From Alphaproteobacteria bacterium (GTDB lineage Bacteria > Pseudomonadota > Alphaproteobacteria > Micropepsales > Micropepsaceae): a stretch of 64,000 nt of DNA. Made by a program: the position numbers and the translations under genes. Below are positions 18,279 to 32,258 of this stretch, piece after piece (position 1 is the stretch's first letter; the number at the start of each line of letters is the position of its first letter). Under the pieces are notes generated by a model. It did no database searches and was not told the DNA's origin. It worked only from the letters and a program-made list of their open reading frames with translations. The DNA lies in assembly GCA_016124635.1 (NCBI GenBank), contig WGNJ01000015.1, positions 124,001-188,000 of the forward strand. The letters are read 5' to 3'.

Positions 18279-19498
18279 ATGAGGCGTGTCGTCGTCACAG
18301 GCCTCGGCGTTGTTTGCTCCATTGGCAACAATGCCCAAGAAGTGGTTGCGTCGCTGCGCGAGGCGAAGTCCGGCATCGTCGCCGCCGAGGACTACAAGAA
18401 ATACGGCTTCCGCAGCCAAGTGCACGGCAGCCTGAAGGTCGATCTCGACAGCTCCGTCGACCGTAGAGCCCGCAGGTTCATGGGTGACGGCGCCGCCTAC
18501 GCGTGGCTCGCTATGAACCAAGCGATCCAGGATGCCGGCCTCGAGACGCATGACGTCTCGAACGAGCGCACGGGTCTCATCGTGGGCTCCGGCGGCCCAT
18601 CGACGAAGGCAATCGTCGCCGCCGCCGATATCACGCGCGATCCCGCAAAAGGTCCGAAAAAGGTCGGACCTTTCGCCGTTCCCAAGGCGATGTCGTCGAC
18701 GCTCTCGGCCAACCTCTCGACCTGGTTCAAGACCAAGGGCGTCAACTACTCGATCTCCTCCGCCTGCTCGACGAGCGCCAACTGCATCGGCAACGCCTAC
18801 GAAATGATTCAGTGGGGCAAGCAGGATGTGATGTTCGCCGGCGGCGGCGAAGAGCTCGACTGGACGCTCTCGGTTCTCTTCGATGCCATGGGCGCCATGT
18901 CTTCGAAGTACAACGACACGCCCGCGAAGGCATCGCGCGCCTATGACAAGAACCGCGACGGCTTCGTCATCTCGGGCGGCGGCGGGATCCTGATCCTTGA
19001 AGAGCTGGAGCACGCCAAGGCACGCGGCGCCAAGATCTACTGCGAGATCACGGGCTACGGCGCAACGGCGGACGGCGCCGACATGGTCGCGCCATCCGGA
19101 GAAGGGGCCGTGCGCTGCATGCGCATGGCGGTCGAGCAAGCCAAGGCGCCGATCGACTACATCAATCCGCACGCGACCTCGACGCCTGTCGGAGACATCC
19201 CCGAAATCAAGGCCATCACCGAAGTCTTCGGCAAAAAGATGCCGCCGATCAGCGCAACGAAATCGTTGACCGGCCACAGCCAAGGGGCGGCCGGCGTGCA
19301 CGAGGCGATCTATTCGATCCTCATGCTGCAGAACAAATTCATCTGCGAGAGCGCGAATATCGAGGAGATCGATCCGGAGGTCGCCGACGCCAACATCGTG
19401 CGCAAGCGCCTCGACAACGCCAAGATCGACACGGTGCTCTCCAACTCATTCGGGTTCGGCGGCACTAACGCCTGCCTCGTCTTCCAGCGCTACCACTG

Positions 19499-19499
<1 letters not shown>
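18279..19499 (+). CDS. fabB: 3-oxoacyl-ACP synthase I
   Basis: 406 residues. The ketosynthase condenses malonyl-ACP with the growing chain and is needed for elongation of the unsaturated branch. The catalytic triad is visible: Cys163 ([10 protein letters not shown]), His in [11 protein letters not shown], and His in KSLTGHSQG, with the Gly-rich SFGFGGTNA at the C-terminus. Cys163 matches E. coli FabB numbering. GAGGAA precedes the ATG. It follows fabA by 46 bases and overlaps fabI by one base (TGATG). Confidence 0.96.
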
Positions 19500-20325
<826 letters not shown>

Positions 20326-20329
<4 letters not shown>

Positions 20330-20991
20330 AGCGAGCGTAGAGCCGTCGCCACATCGTTCATGTGATGAAGCACATGCGAGGCGCCCGCTGCCACTAAGCG
20401 TTCACTCTGGTCGGGTAGGCAATGCGGCCCGCCGACGAAACCCCAAACTGTCATGCCTGCCGCGACGCCGGCTTTGACGCCGTTGACGCTATCTTCGATG
20501 ACGATGCAGAGGGCGGGCTCGACGCTAAGCCTCTCGGCCGAGAGCAAGAACAGATCCGGCGCCGGCTTGCCGCGCGCGACGTCGTCGCCCGAATAGACGT
20601 GGCCGTCGAAATCATCCCACAGCCCCAGTCCGCGAATCTTGCCGTGTAGCTCGACCTTGGGGCTCGACGAGGCGATCGCCTTGAGCCGGCGAAAAGAGCG
20701 CGCGGCCTCGACCGCGCCGTCGATCGGCCGAATGTCGGCCAGCACGCGCCGTGTGATCTCGGCGCTGAGCGACGCGATGAAACCGTCCGGCATTGGTCGG
20801 CCCAGCTGCGCCCGATGATCTTCGTCGAGCATGGCGCTCCAGTCCTTGACCGCGAGGCCTTGAAACCGCGCCTTGTAGTGCTCGCTGTCGAAAAAAAGCC
20901 CGAGGCGTTTCATCGCCTCGAGCTCCACTTCATGCGCAATCGTTTCCGAGTCGATCAGAACGCCGTCGCAGTCGAAAATGACGGCATCCAT
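20326..20991 (-). CDS. HAD-superfamily hydrolase (beta-phosphoglucomutase-like)
   Basis: 221 residues of HAD subclass I. The nucleophile and acid are Asp7 and Asp9 (FDCDGV). The later motifs are SSSP (II), RGKPAPD (III lysine) and IEDSVNG (IV). It probably removes phosphate from, or moves it on, a small sugar phosphate; the substrate is not clear. It starts 12 bases after the pnp stop and may be read from the pnp message. Confidence 0.85.
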
Positions 20992-21003
20992 CGTCGATAC
21001 CCG

Positions 21004-23139
21004 TTATTCGCCGGCCTCGGCGGCTTTCTCGCGCGGCTCCTGCGGAATCTCCTTGCCGGTCGCCTGATCGACGACCTTCATCGAGAGCCGCACTTTGCCA
21101 CGATCGTCGAAGCCCAAGAGCTTGACGAACACTTTGTCGCCTTCTTTGACGACGTCGGAGGGCTTGGCGACCTTCTGCTTCGCCAGCTGCGAGACGTGCA
21201 CCAGTCCGTCGCGCGCGCCGAAGAAATTCACGAAGGCGCCAAAGTCCATGACTTTCACGACCTTGCCTTCGTAGATCTCGCCGACTTCCGGCTCGGCCAC
21301 GATCGACTTGATCCACTTGAGCGCGGCGCGGATCGACTCGCCGTCGGCCGAGGCGACCTTCACCGTACCGTCGTCTTGGATGTCGATCTTTGCGCCCGTC
21401 TTCTCGACGATCTCGCGAATCACCTTGCCACCCGAGCCGATCACTTCGCGGATCTTGTCGGTCGGAATGTGGATCACCTCGATGCGCGGTGCGTGCTCAC
21501 CGAGCTCGGTGCGAGCGCCGGTGATCGCCTTCGACATCTCGCCCAGGATGTGGATGCGGCCGTCGCGCGCTTGGTCGAGCGCAACGCGCATGATCTCCTC
21601 GGTGATGCCGGTGATCTTGATGTCCATCTGCAGCGAGGTAATGCCGGCGCTGGTGCCGGCCACCTTGAAGTCCATGTCGCCGAGATGATCCTCGTCGCCG
21701 AGGATGTCGGAAAGCACGGCGAAGCGCTCGCCTTCTTTGATCAGACCCATGGCGATACCGGCGCATGGGCTCTTCAGCGGCACGCCCGCATCCATCAGAG
21801 AGAGCGACGAACCGCACACCGTCGCCATCGACGACGAGCCGTTCGACTCAGTGATCTCCGACACGATGCGCACGGTGTAGGGGAAGTTCTCCTGACCCGG
21901 CATAAGCGGATGGATCGCGCGCCAAGCCAACTTGCCGTGACCGATCTCGCGCCGGCCCGGCCCGCCCATGCGGCCGGTCTCCCCGACCGAGAACGGCGGG
22001 AAGTTGTAGTGGAGCATGAAATGCTCTTTGTACGTCCCTTCGAGCGCGTCGACATATTGCTCGTCCTCGCCGGTTCCGAGCGTCGTCACGACAAGGGCCT
22101 GCGTCTCGCCACGCGTAAAGAGCGCCGATCCGTGCGTACGCGGCAGAACACCGACCTCGCACACGATCGGACGCACAGTCTTCACGTCGCGCCCGTCGAT
22201 GCGGTGACCGGTGTCAAGGATGTCGTTGCGAACGATGTCCGCTTCGAGGTCTTTGAACAAGCCGCCGATGGTCAAGGCGTCCGCTTTGCCTTCGCCGGTC
22301 ATCTCGGCCAAGACGCGGTCCTTGACGTCGTCGATTTTCGAATAGCGAACTTGCTTCTGACGCTCGCGATACGCCGCGCGCAGATCCTTCTCGGCAAGGC
22401 TGCGCAGTTGCGAGGTCAGCGCCGAATTGTCGGGCACGATGTGCTCACGCGGCTCTTTAGCGGCCTTCTCGGCAAGGCGGATGATCATGTCGACCACCGG
22501 CTGCATTGAGCTATGACCGAACATAACGGCGCCGAGCATGACCTTCTCGGTCAGCTCCTTCGCTTCGGATTCGACCATCAGCACGGCGTCGCGTGTTCCG
22601 GCAACGACCAGATCGAGGTCGGATTCCGGCATCTTCTCGACCAACGGATTGAGCACATACTCGCCGTTGGTGTAGCCGACGCGGGCGGCGCCGATCGGTC
22701 CGAGAAACGGGACACCCGACAGCGTCAGCGCGGCGGATGCCGCGACCATCGCAACGATGTCCGGCGCGTTTTCCATGTCGTGCGAAAGGGTCGTCACGAT
22801 CACTTGCGTATCGCAGCGATAGCCGTCGACGAATAGCGGCCTGATCGGCCGATCGATGAGGCGCGAGGTCAGCGTTTCTTTTTCGGTCGGGCGGCCTTCG
22901 CGCTTGAAATAACCGCCGGGAATCTTGCCGGCGGCGAAGGTCTTCTCTTGGTAGTTCACGGTCAGGGGCAAGAAATCGATGCCCGGCTTCGGCGTCGTGT
23001 CCGAGACGACGGTCGCAAGCACCGAAGTTTCGCCGTAGGTGGCGAGAACCGAACCATGGGCTTGGCGCGCGATGCGGCCGGTTTCCAATACGAGCTTGCG
23101 CCCGCCCCAGTCTATTTCTTCACGTTTGATATCGAACAT
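21004..23139 (-). CDS. pnp: polyribonucleotide nucleotidyltransferase (PNPase)
   Basis: 711 residues, the usual PNPase length. Two RNase PH-like domains ([17 protein letters not shown]; later [15 protein letters not shown]) are followed by a KH domain ([15 protein letters not shown]) and an S1 domain ([15 protein letters not shown]). The enzyme degrades RNA 3' to 5' with phosphate and is a core part of the RNA degradosome. It follows rpsO with a 181-base gap, as in many bacteria. That gap is GC-rich with short stems (for example CGCGG/CCGCG near 23292) and may hold a pnp leader stem, but I see no firm terminator. Confidence 0.97.
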   Translation of the reverse strand: MFDIKREEIDWGGRKLVLETGRIARQAHGSVLATYGETSVLATVVSDTTPKPGIDFLPLTVNYQEKTFAAGKIPGGYFKREGRPTEKETLTSRLIDRPIRPLFVDGYRCDTQVIVTTLSHDMENAPDIVAMVAASAALTLSGVPFLGPIGAARVGYTNGEYVLNPLVEKMPESDLDLVVAGTRDAVLMVESEAKELTEKVMLGAVMFGHSSMQPVVDMIIRLAEKAAKEPREHIVPDNSALTSQLRSLAEKDLRAAYRERQKQVRYSKIDDVKDRVLAEMTGEGKADALTIGGLFKDLEADIVRNDILDTGHRIDGRDVKTVRPIVCEVGVLPRTHGSALFTRGETQALVVTTLGTGEDEQYVDALEGTYKEHFMLHYNFPPFSVGETGRMGGPGRREIGHGKLAWRAIHPLMPGQENFPYTVRIVSEITESNGSSSMATVCGSSLSLMDAGVPLKSPCAGIAMGLIKEGERFAVLSDILGDEDHLGDMDFKVAGTSAGITSLQMDIKITGITEEIMRVALDQARDGRIHILGEMSKAITGARTELGEHAPRIEVIHIPTDKIREVIGSGGKVIREIVEKTGAKIDIQDDGTVKVASADGESIRAALKWIKSIVAEPEVGEIYEGKVVKVMDFGAFVNFFGARDGLVHVSQLAKQKVAKPSDVVKEGDKVFVKLLGFDDRGKVRLSMKVVDQATGKEIPQEPREKAAEAGE

Positions 23140-23320
23140 TCACTTACGTCCTAAGGTTTGCCTCCGCCGGATTGCGGACGGCCATCACTGCCTTTTTCTC
23201 TGCAGGAAATGTGTTGCGAGACCGCGCGCACCATCGCGCGCGATCGCTCGCGTGTTTGTTTGCGCTCGCTGAAACAGCTTGCGTTGGTTCGCGGATCGAA
23301 GCCGCGTATCCATCGCCGTC

Positions 23321-23590
23321 TTAACGCCGCAGCCCCAGTTTCGAGATCACGGCGTCATAGCGCGCGGAATCTTTCTTCTTGAGGTAGTCGAGCAATTGAC
23401 GTCGATGCGAAACCATCTTCAAAAGGCCACGGCGCGAATGGTTGTCCTTCGCATGGGCTTTGAAGTGTTCGGTGAGGTTGTTGATGCGCTCAGAGATCAC
23501 TGCGATTTGCACTTCCGGAGAACCAGTGTCGCCGGGCTTCGTTGCGTATTCCTTGACGATCTCAGACTTGCGGTCTGCTGTGATCGACAT
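23321..23590 (-). CDS. rpsO: 30S ribosomal protein uS15
   Basis: 89 residues, exactly the usual size. It begins [18 protein letters not shown] and contains [15 protein letters not shown] and [17 protein letters not shown], the rRNA-binding helix. uS15 binds the central domain of 16S rRNA. It begins 5 bases after truB, in the normal rbfA-truB-rpsO-pnp order. Confidence 0.98.
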   Translation of the reverse strand: MSITADRKSEIVKEYATKPGDTGSPEVQIAVISERINNLTEHFKAHAKDNHSRRGLLKMVSHRRQLLDYLKKKDSARYDAVISKLGLRR

Positions 23591-23595
23591 CGGGT

Positions 23596-24546
23596 CTATC
23601 CTTTCGAGTTCGAGAAGTTAAACACCCTCACTGGCCGAAGCTCTCCCCGGTCGAACAGCGTGATCGCAATCGGATCGCCGCTGCGGCTACGGCAATAAAC
23701 CGGCGGTGCCTGAACGGCATCGTCGTCTGCCACGGCCTCTTGACGGGAAGAGACACGGCCTCGCGCGAGAATGGCCTGCCCCTGCCTCAGCAGGGTGGCT
23801 TCTTGATCCGTCACAGCCAGCGCCGGGATGTCGTCCAGCGCGGTCGCGAGCGGAAGAAGCAAGCGTTTGGCGGCGCCTCCTTTAGCAGATTCTTCCAGCA
23901 TTTCCAGGGAAATCGCGGACTTGAGGGAAAACGGCCCAACGCCGAGCCGGCACAAGGCTTTGACGTGCCCCAGGCAGCCGAGCGCTCGGCCCAGATCCCG
24001 GGCAAAAGCGCGCACATAGGTGCCTTTGCCGCATGTCATTTCCATGACGGCCTCGTCGGCCTGGGCCTCGATCAGTTCGAGACGATCGATACGTGCAAGC
24101 CGAGGGGCGAGCTCAACCTCTTCGCCCTCACGCGCCAAATCGTAGGCGCGTTCGCCGTCGACCTTGACCGCTGAGTACGCCGGCGGCGTTTGCATCACTT
24201 CGCCGATGAAAGCCGGAAGCGCGCGCAGGATCGCATCGGCCGACGGGCGCGCATCGCTCACGCGCGTGATGCTTCCCTCCCGATCGTCTGTCGCGGTCTC
24301 CGCGCCCCACTGCACGGTGAAGCGGTAGGTTTTCGTCGCTTCGACGAGGTAGGGAACGGTCTTGGTCGCTTCGCCGAACGCAAGCGGCAGCACACCTGTC
24401 GCCAGCGGGTCCAGCGTGCCGGCGTGCCCGGCCTTCGCGGCATTTAGCAGCCGCCGCGCGATGCTCAGCGCCTTTGTCGAGGTCAAACCTTCCGGTTTGT
24501 TGAGCACGAGCCAGCCATGGACCGGCTCTGCCTTACTCCTCTTCAT
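23596..24546 (-). CDS. truB: tRNA pseudouridine(55) synthase
   Basis: 316 residues. TruB makes pseudouridine 55 in the T-loop of tRNAs. The N-terminal [16 protein letters not shown] and the catalytic aspartate in [16 protein letters not shown] are intact. [13 protein letters not shown] is the third conserved block. It overlaps rbfA by 14 bases and precedes rpsO by 5. Confidence 0.96.
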   Translation of the reverse strand: MKRSKAEPVHGWLVLNKPEGLTSTKALSIARRLLNAAKAGHAGTLDPLATGVLPLAFGEATKTVPYLVEATKTYRFTVQWGAETATDDREGSITRVSDARPSADAILRALPAFIGEVMQTPPAYSAVKVDGERAYDLAREGEEVELAPRLARIDRLELIEAQADEAVMEMTCGKGTYVRAFARDLGRALGCLGHVKALCRLGVGPFSLKSAISLEMLEESAKGGAAKRLLLPLATALDDIPALAVTDQEATLLRQGQAILARGRVSSRQEAVADDDAVQAPPVYCRSRSGDPIAITLFDRGELRPVRVFNFSNSKG

Positions 24547-24949
24547 CGTCGTGCTTGAGGTCGCGCGCGACCTTCTCCGAGCGCAACAATTCGTCGATGT
24601 GCTCGGCCTCGTCGAACGAGCGGTCGGCCACGAAGTTGAGCGCGGGCGCGTAGCGAAGGTTCAACGCCTGCCCGACCTGGCTGCGCAGATAAGGCGCTGA
24701 GCGATTGAGCCCCTTCAACACCTCGGTGACCGACGCCTTGCCGAACGGCAGCGAGAAGACCGTCGCGTTCTTGAGGTCGGGACTGATACGCACTTCGGAT
24801 ATCGTCACGGACACACCGAGCAGCGCCGGATCGTGCAAGTCGCCGCGCATCAGAATGCCGGCGAGGATGTGTCGAATCTCCTCGGCGACGCGCAGCTGAC
24901 GCTGGCTCGGCCCGGATCTCGATGATGATGAATGTTGGCGTCGGCTCAT
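24533..24949 (-). CDS. rbfA: ribosome-binding factor A
   Basis: 138 residues, a KH-like protein that helps mature the 5' end of 16S rRNA and is needed at low temperature. It has SQRQLRVAEEIRHILA near the start, the internal SVTISEVRISPDLKNATV, and LNLRYAPALNFVADRSFD, followed by an acidic end. It overlaps truB by 14 bases. Unlike the usual order, a TPR-sulfotransferase gene separates it from infB. Confidence 0.95.
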   Translation of the reverse strand: MSRRQHSSSSRSGPSQRQLRVAEEIRHILAGILMRGDLHDPALLGVSVTISEVRISPDLKNATVFSLPFGKASVTEVLKGLNRSAPYLRSQVGQALNLRYAPALNFVADRSFDEAEHIDELLRSEKVARDLKHDDEEE

Positions 24950-24990
24950 GGGCGGGCGGTTATAGGAGACATGTCATAGATTCGCAAAAA

Positions 24991-26607
24991 TCAACTCTCG
25001 GTATAGCCGAACGCCTTCACCCAGGGCGCGAGGGCCGGCAAATACGGCTCCAATTCCTTGGCATAGTTGCGCCACTTGCCTTGAGACGTGGCATAGAGCG
25101 GCTCGACCACCTGAGAGGCGCTTGGCGTCGCAATCGTCCGCTGCCGCGCCGTCGCCGCGTAGTCTCGAACGGCGTCGTTCCACTCGAGCCCGAGAAACGA
25201 AAGGGCGGCTCCGATCGTCGCATCGAAATCTGCCGTCAACGCTTCATACTTCACGTCGTGCACTTTCAAAGGGAATACGGCGCGCGCTGTCTGCCCAAGG
25301 CGCATGACGGCATCGTAGTACCGAACCGCTGTGTCGAGCTGCAGCAGTTGAAACATCGCGGCGTTCATACCGAAACGTTGCTGGAAGCAGCTGATGACGA
25401 CGTCGCGCGGATCGCGCACTGCGAACAGAATGCGCGCGTCGGGAAACAAGCGGTAGATGACGGGCAGGAGGATCGTATTCAGCGGCATCTTGTCGACAAA
25501 AACGCCTGCGCGATTGCCCGCGCGGACCAGACCGTCGACCCGCGACCAATAGTGCGCGCGGCAGGCTTCGATTTCATCGACGCTGAGCTGCGGCAGCCTC
25601 GCGAGTGTTGCATTGTCAGCGAACAACGGGCTCGCCGCCGCAAACAAGACATCGCGCTCTTCAAGCGTCGTGACGTTTGGATGAGAGGCAAGGACCTGAT
25701 CCAGCAGCGTCGTTCCGGAGCGTGGAAACCCGACCAAAAACACCGGTGAGCGTACCGAAGGCGGCGCCTTCGACCACGCCGTCGGCTGCGCCTTCTCGGC
25801 GAACGCAGTCATGCGCTTTACCGCGTCGAGCGATGCGGGCCCGCGATCGGCTGCAAAGGCCGGCGCATTGAGTTCGAACAAGATCTTGTTTGCTTTTTTG
25901 AAAGAAGCAAAAGCACGCCGGTAATCGCCGAGCTTTTCGGCCGCCTGTCCGATCAGCCCTTCGGTCACAGCGCGATTGACCAGGCTCAAAGTCTCGTTCG
26001 CAACAACTTTACCGAGGCGCGCGAGGGCGGAGGCATATTCTCTTTTGCGAAGCTCGACGCGCGCTCGAGCCAGGCTTGCCGTCACCTGCAACGGCTCCAG
26101 GACAAGAGCACGGTCGGTCAATCGAATGGCATCGTCGAGCCGGTGTTCTCGTTCGGCGATGTCGCCAAGGTTTGCCATCGCGTCCGCATTGCTCGGCTGC
26201 AGAACGAGCACGCGCTCGAATGCCGACTTCGCCCCGGCGCGATCGCCGAGATCGCTCAACGTGTTGCCGAGATTGAAGAGCGCAGGCGCGAACCGGCGGT
26301 CGATGGCGCACGCGGCTTCGAGCGCGGCGCGCGCATCACTCAATCGCCCCGCGGTGCGATAGGCGGCTCCAAGATTGGTCAGCACGTGAATGTCGCTCGG
26401 CGCGACGGTTCGTGCCCGCTCGAGCAGATCGATCGCAGCCGGGGTCTCGCCGCTTTGCGCCCGAATGGCGCCAAGCATCAACAGCGCGTTCCGCTCGCTC
26501 GGATCTTGCCGCAGTACGCTGTCGCAAGCCTGCGCCGCACGGACCCAATCGCCGGCTTGATAGGCCGCCATAGCCGTCTGAATCAGAATTGGGACGGCCG
26601 TCGTCAT
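24991..26607 (-). CDS. TPR-repeat sulfotransferase
   Basis: 538 residues. About five or six TPR units fill the N-terminal 200-odd residues (for example NALLMLGAIRAQSGETPAA and PALFNLGNTLSDLGDRAGA). The C-terminal half is a sulfotransferase with the PAPS 5'-phosphosulfate loop VGFPRSGTTLLDQVL and the 3'-phosphate region AVRDPRDVVISCFQQRF. It would transfer sulfate from PAPS to an unknown acceptor. No signal peptide or membrane helix is evident. It sits between infB (19 bases) and rbfA (41 bases), inside a normally conserved translation operon, which is unusual. Presumably it is transcribed with that operon. Confidence 0.85.
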   Translation of the reverse strand: MTTAVPILIQTAMAAYQAGDWVRAAQACDSVLRQDPSERNALLMLGAIRAQSGETPAAIDLLERARTVAPSDIHVLTNLGAAYRTAGRLSDARAALEAACAIDRRFAPALFNLGNTLSDLGDRAGAKSAFERVLVLQPSNADAMANLGDIAEREHRLDDAIRLTDRALVLEPLQVTASLARARVELRKREYASALARLGKVVANETLSLVNRAVTEGLIGQAAEKLGDYRRAFASFKKANKILFELNAPAFAADRGPASLDAVKRMTAFAEKAQPTAWSKAPPSVRSPVFLVGFPRSGTTLLDQVLASHPNVTTLEERDVLFAAASPLFADNATLARLPQLSVDEIEACRAHYWSRVDGLVRAGNRAGVFVDKMPLNTILLPVIYRLFPDARILFAVRDPRDVVISCFQQRFGMNAAMFQLLQLDTAVRYYDAVMRLGQTARAVFPLKVHDVKYEALTADFDATIGAALSFLGLEWNDAVRDYAATARQRTIATPSASQVVEPLYATSQGKWRNYAKELEPYLPALAPWVKAFGYTES

Positions 26608-26626
26608 CGTCGGCAGTCAGCGATGA

Positions 26627-29278
<2,652 letters not shown>

Positions 29279-29322
29279 GCCGATCTTTTTTCCTTCATCA
29301 CTCAATTCAAGAACCAACGCCT

Positions 29323-30006
29323 TTAGCCCGCGTCGCCATGCGACGGGGCTTGGGGCGGCGCCGCGCCCCATTCGAGCGGACACAAAACGCGAAAACCGCC
29401 GAGCCGCTTGGCCTCCAAAACAATACGCGCCGCAAGCGGGTGGGACGTGAGGGCTGCATGTACCACACTTTCGCGGCCCAATGCCAAGCCGATTTCCTCG
29501 GCAGAAAGGCATCCGATCACGCTGATGTTGCCGACGCGTTGCGCCCACTTGATCAATTTTACGCGGTCTGCCGCGCCTGAATCGCTGGCCTCGATCAGCA
29601 CGTCGATTTTGTGACCGCGATCTTGGAATGCCTCCTCGACTTTCTGGAAACCGAGCACAAGCACGCCGGCCCGCTTCGCCAGACCCAGATGATCCTGCAC
29701 ACGTTTGACCAGCAGTCGCTCGACGTCGTCGACCAATGTCGGCGGGATCAAGAGCGGCGCCTTCGCCGACTTCGAAAACAGACCTTTCGTCGCCGCCCGG
29801 GCGATCGCATCGCGCGTCGCCGTCACCCACATGCCGCGCCCCGGCAGCTTATGTGCAACATCGGGCACGATCGCTCCTGTCGGCGTCGCGACAAAACGAA
29901 TCATCTCGTCGGGCGCACGTGTCTCGCCCGTCGCAATGCAACGGCGCAGAGGGCCTTCTACACCCTCGTCCTCGTCGCGTTTCGTATGTCGTGCGCCCCT
30001 GCTCAA
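29323..30006 (-). CDS. YlxR (DUF448)-L7Ae fusion RNA-binding protein
   Basis: 227 residues. The N-terminal YlxR/DUF448 part has [20 protein letters not shown] and [10 protein letters not shown] second part from about residue 100 ([19 protein letters not shown]) is an L7Ae/YlxQ-like RNA-binding domain. In Gram-positive bacteria these are two separate genes between nusA and infB; here they are one. It overlaps nusA by 4 bases and precedes infB by 44. A role in RNA binding around ribosomes or RNase P is inferred from homologues. Confidence 0.88.
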   Translation of the reverse strand: MSRGARHTKRDEDEGVEGPLRRCIATGETRAPDEMIRFVATPTGAIVPDVAHKLPGRGMWVTATRDAIARAATKGLFSKSAKAPLLIPPTLVDDVERLLVKRVQDHLGLAKRAGVLVLGFQKVEEAFQDRGHKIDVLIEASDSGAADRVKLIKWAQRVGNISVIGCLSAEEIGLALGRESVVHAALTSHPLAARIVLEAKRLGGFRVLCPLEWGAAPPQAPSHGDAG

Positions 30007-31586
30007 GCCTCAGTCGCCTCCTCCTGCTCCTCCTGCTCCTCCTCTTGGATCCAGCCGGCCGCGCGACGCGCATTCATGACGATCGTATTGGCCTCGTCAG
30101 AGGTCAGCTCGAAGCTTTCGAGCAGCCCGGCGAAATGCTTGCGCTCGCCGTTCACGGTCTCGTTCCAGCCGAGGAGATCGTCGTTGGCGCAGCCGGCGAG
30201 GTCTTCGAGCGTCTTCACGCCGCCCTCGCCAAGTGCCACCACCATCGCCGGCGTCAGCCCTTCGACGTCGGCCATCGTATCTTCGACGCCGAGTTCCTTG
30301 CGCTTGGCTTCGAGGATCGCGTTTTGCTTCTCCAGATAGTCGTTGGCGCGCGCCTGCAGCTCAGGCGCCGTCTCCTCGCCGATGCCTTGGATCTCGGCGA
30401 GTTCTTCCGGCGCGATATAGGCAATCTCTTCGACCGAGTTGAAGCCTTCCGACGCCAGCAATTGCGCCAACGTTTCGTCGGCGTCGAGCGCGGTCATAAA
30501 GAGGTTCGTGCGCGTCCGGAACTGCTCCTGGCGACGCTCCGATTCCTCGGCCTCCGTCAGAATGTCGATCTGCCAGCCGGTGAGCTGTGAGGCGAGGCGC
30601 ACATTTTGTCCGCGTCGTCCGATCGCCAATGAAAGCTGATCATCCGGCACGACGACTTCGATGCGCCGCGTGTCTTCGTCGAGCACGACTTTCGCAACTT
30701 CGGCCGGCGCCAACGCATTGACGATGAAGTTCGCCGGATCGAGCGACCACGGAATGATGTCGATCTTCTCGCCCTGAAGCTCCTGCACGACCGCCTGCAC
30801 GCGGCTGCCGCGCATACCGACGCACGCGCCGACCGGATCGATCGAAGAGTCCTTCGACACGACGGCGATCTTCGCGCGGCTACCCGGGTCGCGCGCCACC
30901 GATTTGATCTCGATGATGCCGTCGTAGATCTCCGGCACCTCTTGCGCGAACAGCTTCGCCATGAACTGCGGATGCGTGCGCGACAGAAAGATTTGCGGTC
31001 CCCGCGCCTCGCGCCGCACGTCGAAGACATAGGCGCGGATGCGGTCGCCGGTGCGGAACGTCTCGCGCGGCAACAGCTCGTCGCGCCGCACGAAGGCTTC
31101 GCCGCGCCCGAGGTCGACGATCACGTTGCCGTATTCGACGCGCTTCACGACGCCATGCACGATCTCGCCGATGCGGTCCTTGAACTCCTCGAACTGACGC
31201 TCGCGCTCTGCGTCGCGCACCTTTTGGAAGATGACCTGCTTTGCCGCCTGTGCCGCGATGCGGCCGAAGTCGATCGGCGGCAGCGGTTCGGCGATCAAGT
31301 CGCCCGTCTGCGCCGCCGGATTGCTGAACTGCGCTTCGTCGAGCGTGATCTCGGTCGACTCATTTTCGACCTTGTCGACCACGAGACGCAAGCGATGCAG
31401 CCGCGTTTCGCCGGTCTTCGGATCGATCTCGGCTTTGATTTCGTTTTCCTGGCCGTAGCGCGACTTCGCCGCCTTTTGGATCGCCTCTTCCATGGCGGAG
31501 ATCACGACCTGTTTGTCGATCGACTTCTCGCGCGCGACCGCATCCGCGATCTGCAAGAGCTCGAGCCTATTTGCGCTAATGGCCAT
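30003..31586 (-). CDS. nusA: transcription termination/antitermination factor NusA
   Basis: 527 residues. The N-terminal RNA polymerase-binding domain is followed by S1 (GVVKRVEYGNVIVDLGRG), two KH domains (VGACVGMRGSRVQAVV; LAIGRRGQNVRLASQL), helix-hairpin-helix repeats (EEIAYIAPEELAEIQGIG) and an acidic C-terminal tail rich in Glu. NusA binds RNA polymerase and nascent RNA to control pausing and termination. It overlaps rimP by 11 bases and ylxR by 4. Confidence 0.97.
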   Translation of the reverse strand: MAISANRLELLQIADAVAREKSIDKQVVISAMEEAIQKAAKSRYGQENEIKAEIDPKTGETRLHRLRLVVDKVENESTEITLDEAQFSNPAAQTGDLIAEPLPPIDFGRIAAQAAKQVIFQKVRDAERERQFEEFKDRIGEIVHGVVKRVEYGNVIVDLGRGEAFVRRDELLPRETFRTGDRIRAYVFDVRREARGPQIFLSRTHPQFMAKLFAQEVPEIYDGIIEIKSVARDPGSRAKIAVVSKDSSIDPVGACVGMRGSRVQAVVQELQGEKIDIIPWSLDPANFIVNALAPAEVAKVVLDEDTRRIEVVVPDDQLSLAIGRRGQNVRLASQLTGWQIDILTEAEESERRQEQFRTRTNLFMTALDADETLAQLLASEGFNSVEEIAYIAPEELAEIQGIGEETAPELQARANDYLEKQNAILEAKRKELGVEDTMADVEGLTPAMVVALGEGGVKTLEDLAGCANDDLLGWNETVNGERKHFAGLLESFELTSDEANTIVMNARRAAGWIQEEEQEEQEEATEA

Positions 31587-32124
31587 TCTTCGTCTCCGTT
31601 TTCATCGCGGCTTTGTCCGCGACCTTTCTGCGTTTCAAATCTTCGGCAATCAAAGCGTCCGTCAGGACCAACTTCGCGTCGCCGATCAAGGTGAAGGGCA
31701 CGGGCAGCACGATGGGGTCGTCCTGAGCATCGACACGCGTTTCGATCAGCACGTCTTCGCCTTTGAGGCCCTTGAGCATCCCCTTGATGCGCTTACGGCC
31801 TTCGAGCGGCGTTTTGAGTTCGATCCGCGCCTCGTGCCCGGCAAAAGACTCGTAGTCGCGTCGCCGCGTCAGCGGCCGGTCGATGCCGGGCGACGACACC
31901 TCGAGCGAGTATTCGCTTTCGATCGGATCGACTTCGTCGAACAGCGCCGAGATCGCACGCGACAGCCGCGCGCAATCTTCGACTTCCATGAAGCCGTCGG
32001 CGCGCTCGGCCATCACCTGCAGAACCGGCCGGCGCGACGCCGACAAGCGCACACGCACCAGCGCATAGCCGAGAGCCTCGGCCACCGGTTCGATCAGCGA
32101 CTGCAGTTCGTTGACTTTGGTCAT
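31576..32124 (-). CDS. rimP: ribosome maturation factor RimP
   Basis: 182 residues from ATG 32124 (MTKVNELQSLIEPVAEALGY), matching the family start. RimP assists 30S assembly. The N-terminal domain contains VEDCARLSRAISALFDEVD and the typical YSLEVSSPGIDRPL. The end overlaps nusA by 11 bases, the usual rimP-nusA coupling. A promoter candidate is found 92-120 bases upstream of the start. Confidence 0.94.
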   Translation of the reverse strand: MTKVNELQSLIEPVAEALGYALVRVRLSASRRPVLQVMAERADGFMEVEDCARLSRAISALFDEVDPIESEYSLEVSSPGIDRPLTRRRDYESFAGHEARIELKTPLEGRKRIKGMLKGLKGEDVLIETRVDAQDDPIVLPVPFTLIGDAKLVLTDALIAEDLKRRKVADKAAMKTETKNGH

Positions 32125-32215
32125 CAATTCCACATCTGCCGAACATGAGTTCCGCCGCCCGGTTGAGTGAACCCAACCAGCGAACAAGCATGCTCTCTTG
32201 TCCGGAATGGCGCGG

Positions 32216-32244
32216 AATATAGCTTCGCCAAGCGGGCCCGCCAA
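32216..32244 (-). promoter_or_regulatory. candidate promoter of the rimP-nusA operon
   Basis: On the minus strand TTGGCG (32239-32244) and TATATT (32216-32221) are 17 bases apart, within the 134-base trmB-rimP gap. This would drive the rimP-nusA-ylxR-infB operon. Confidence 0.5.
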
Positions 32245-32258
32245 GGGCACTGCACAGG

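Noticed and set aside
20815..22509. A 564-codon open frame opposite pnp
   Set aside because: Antisense shadow of PNPase, with no recognisable motif and no ribosome binding site.
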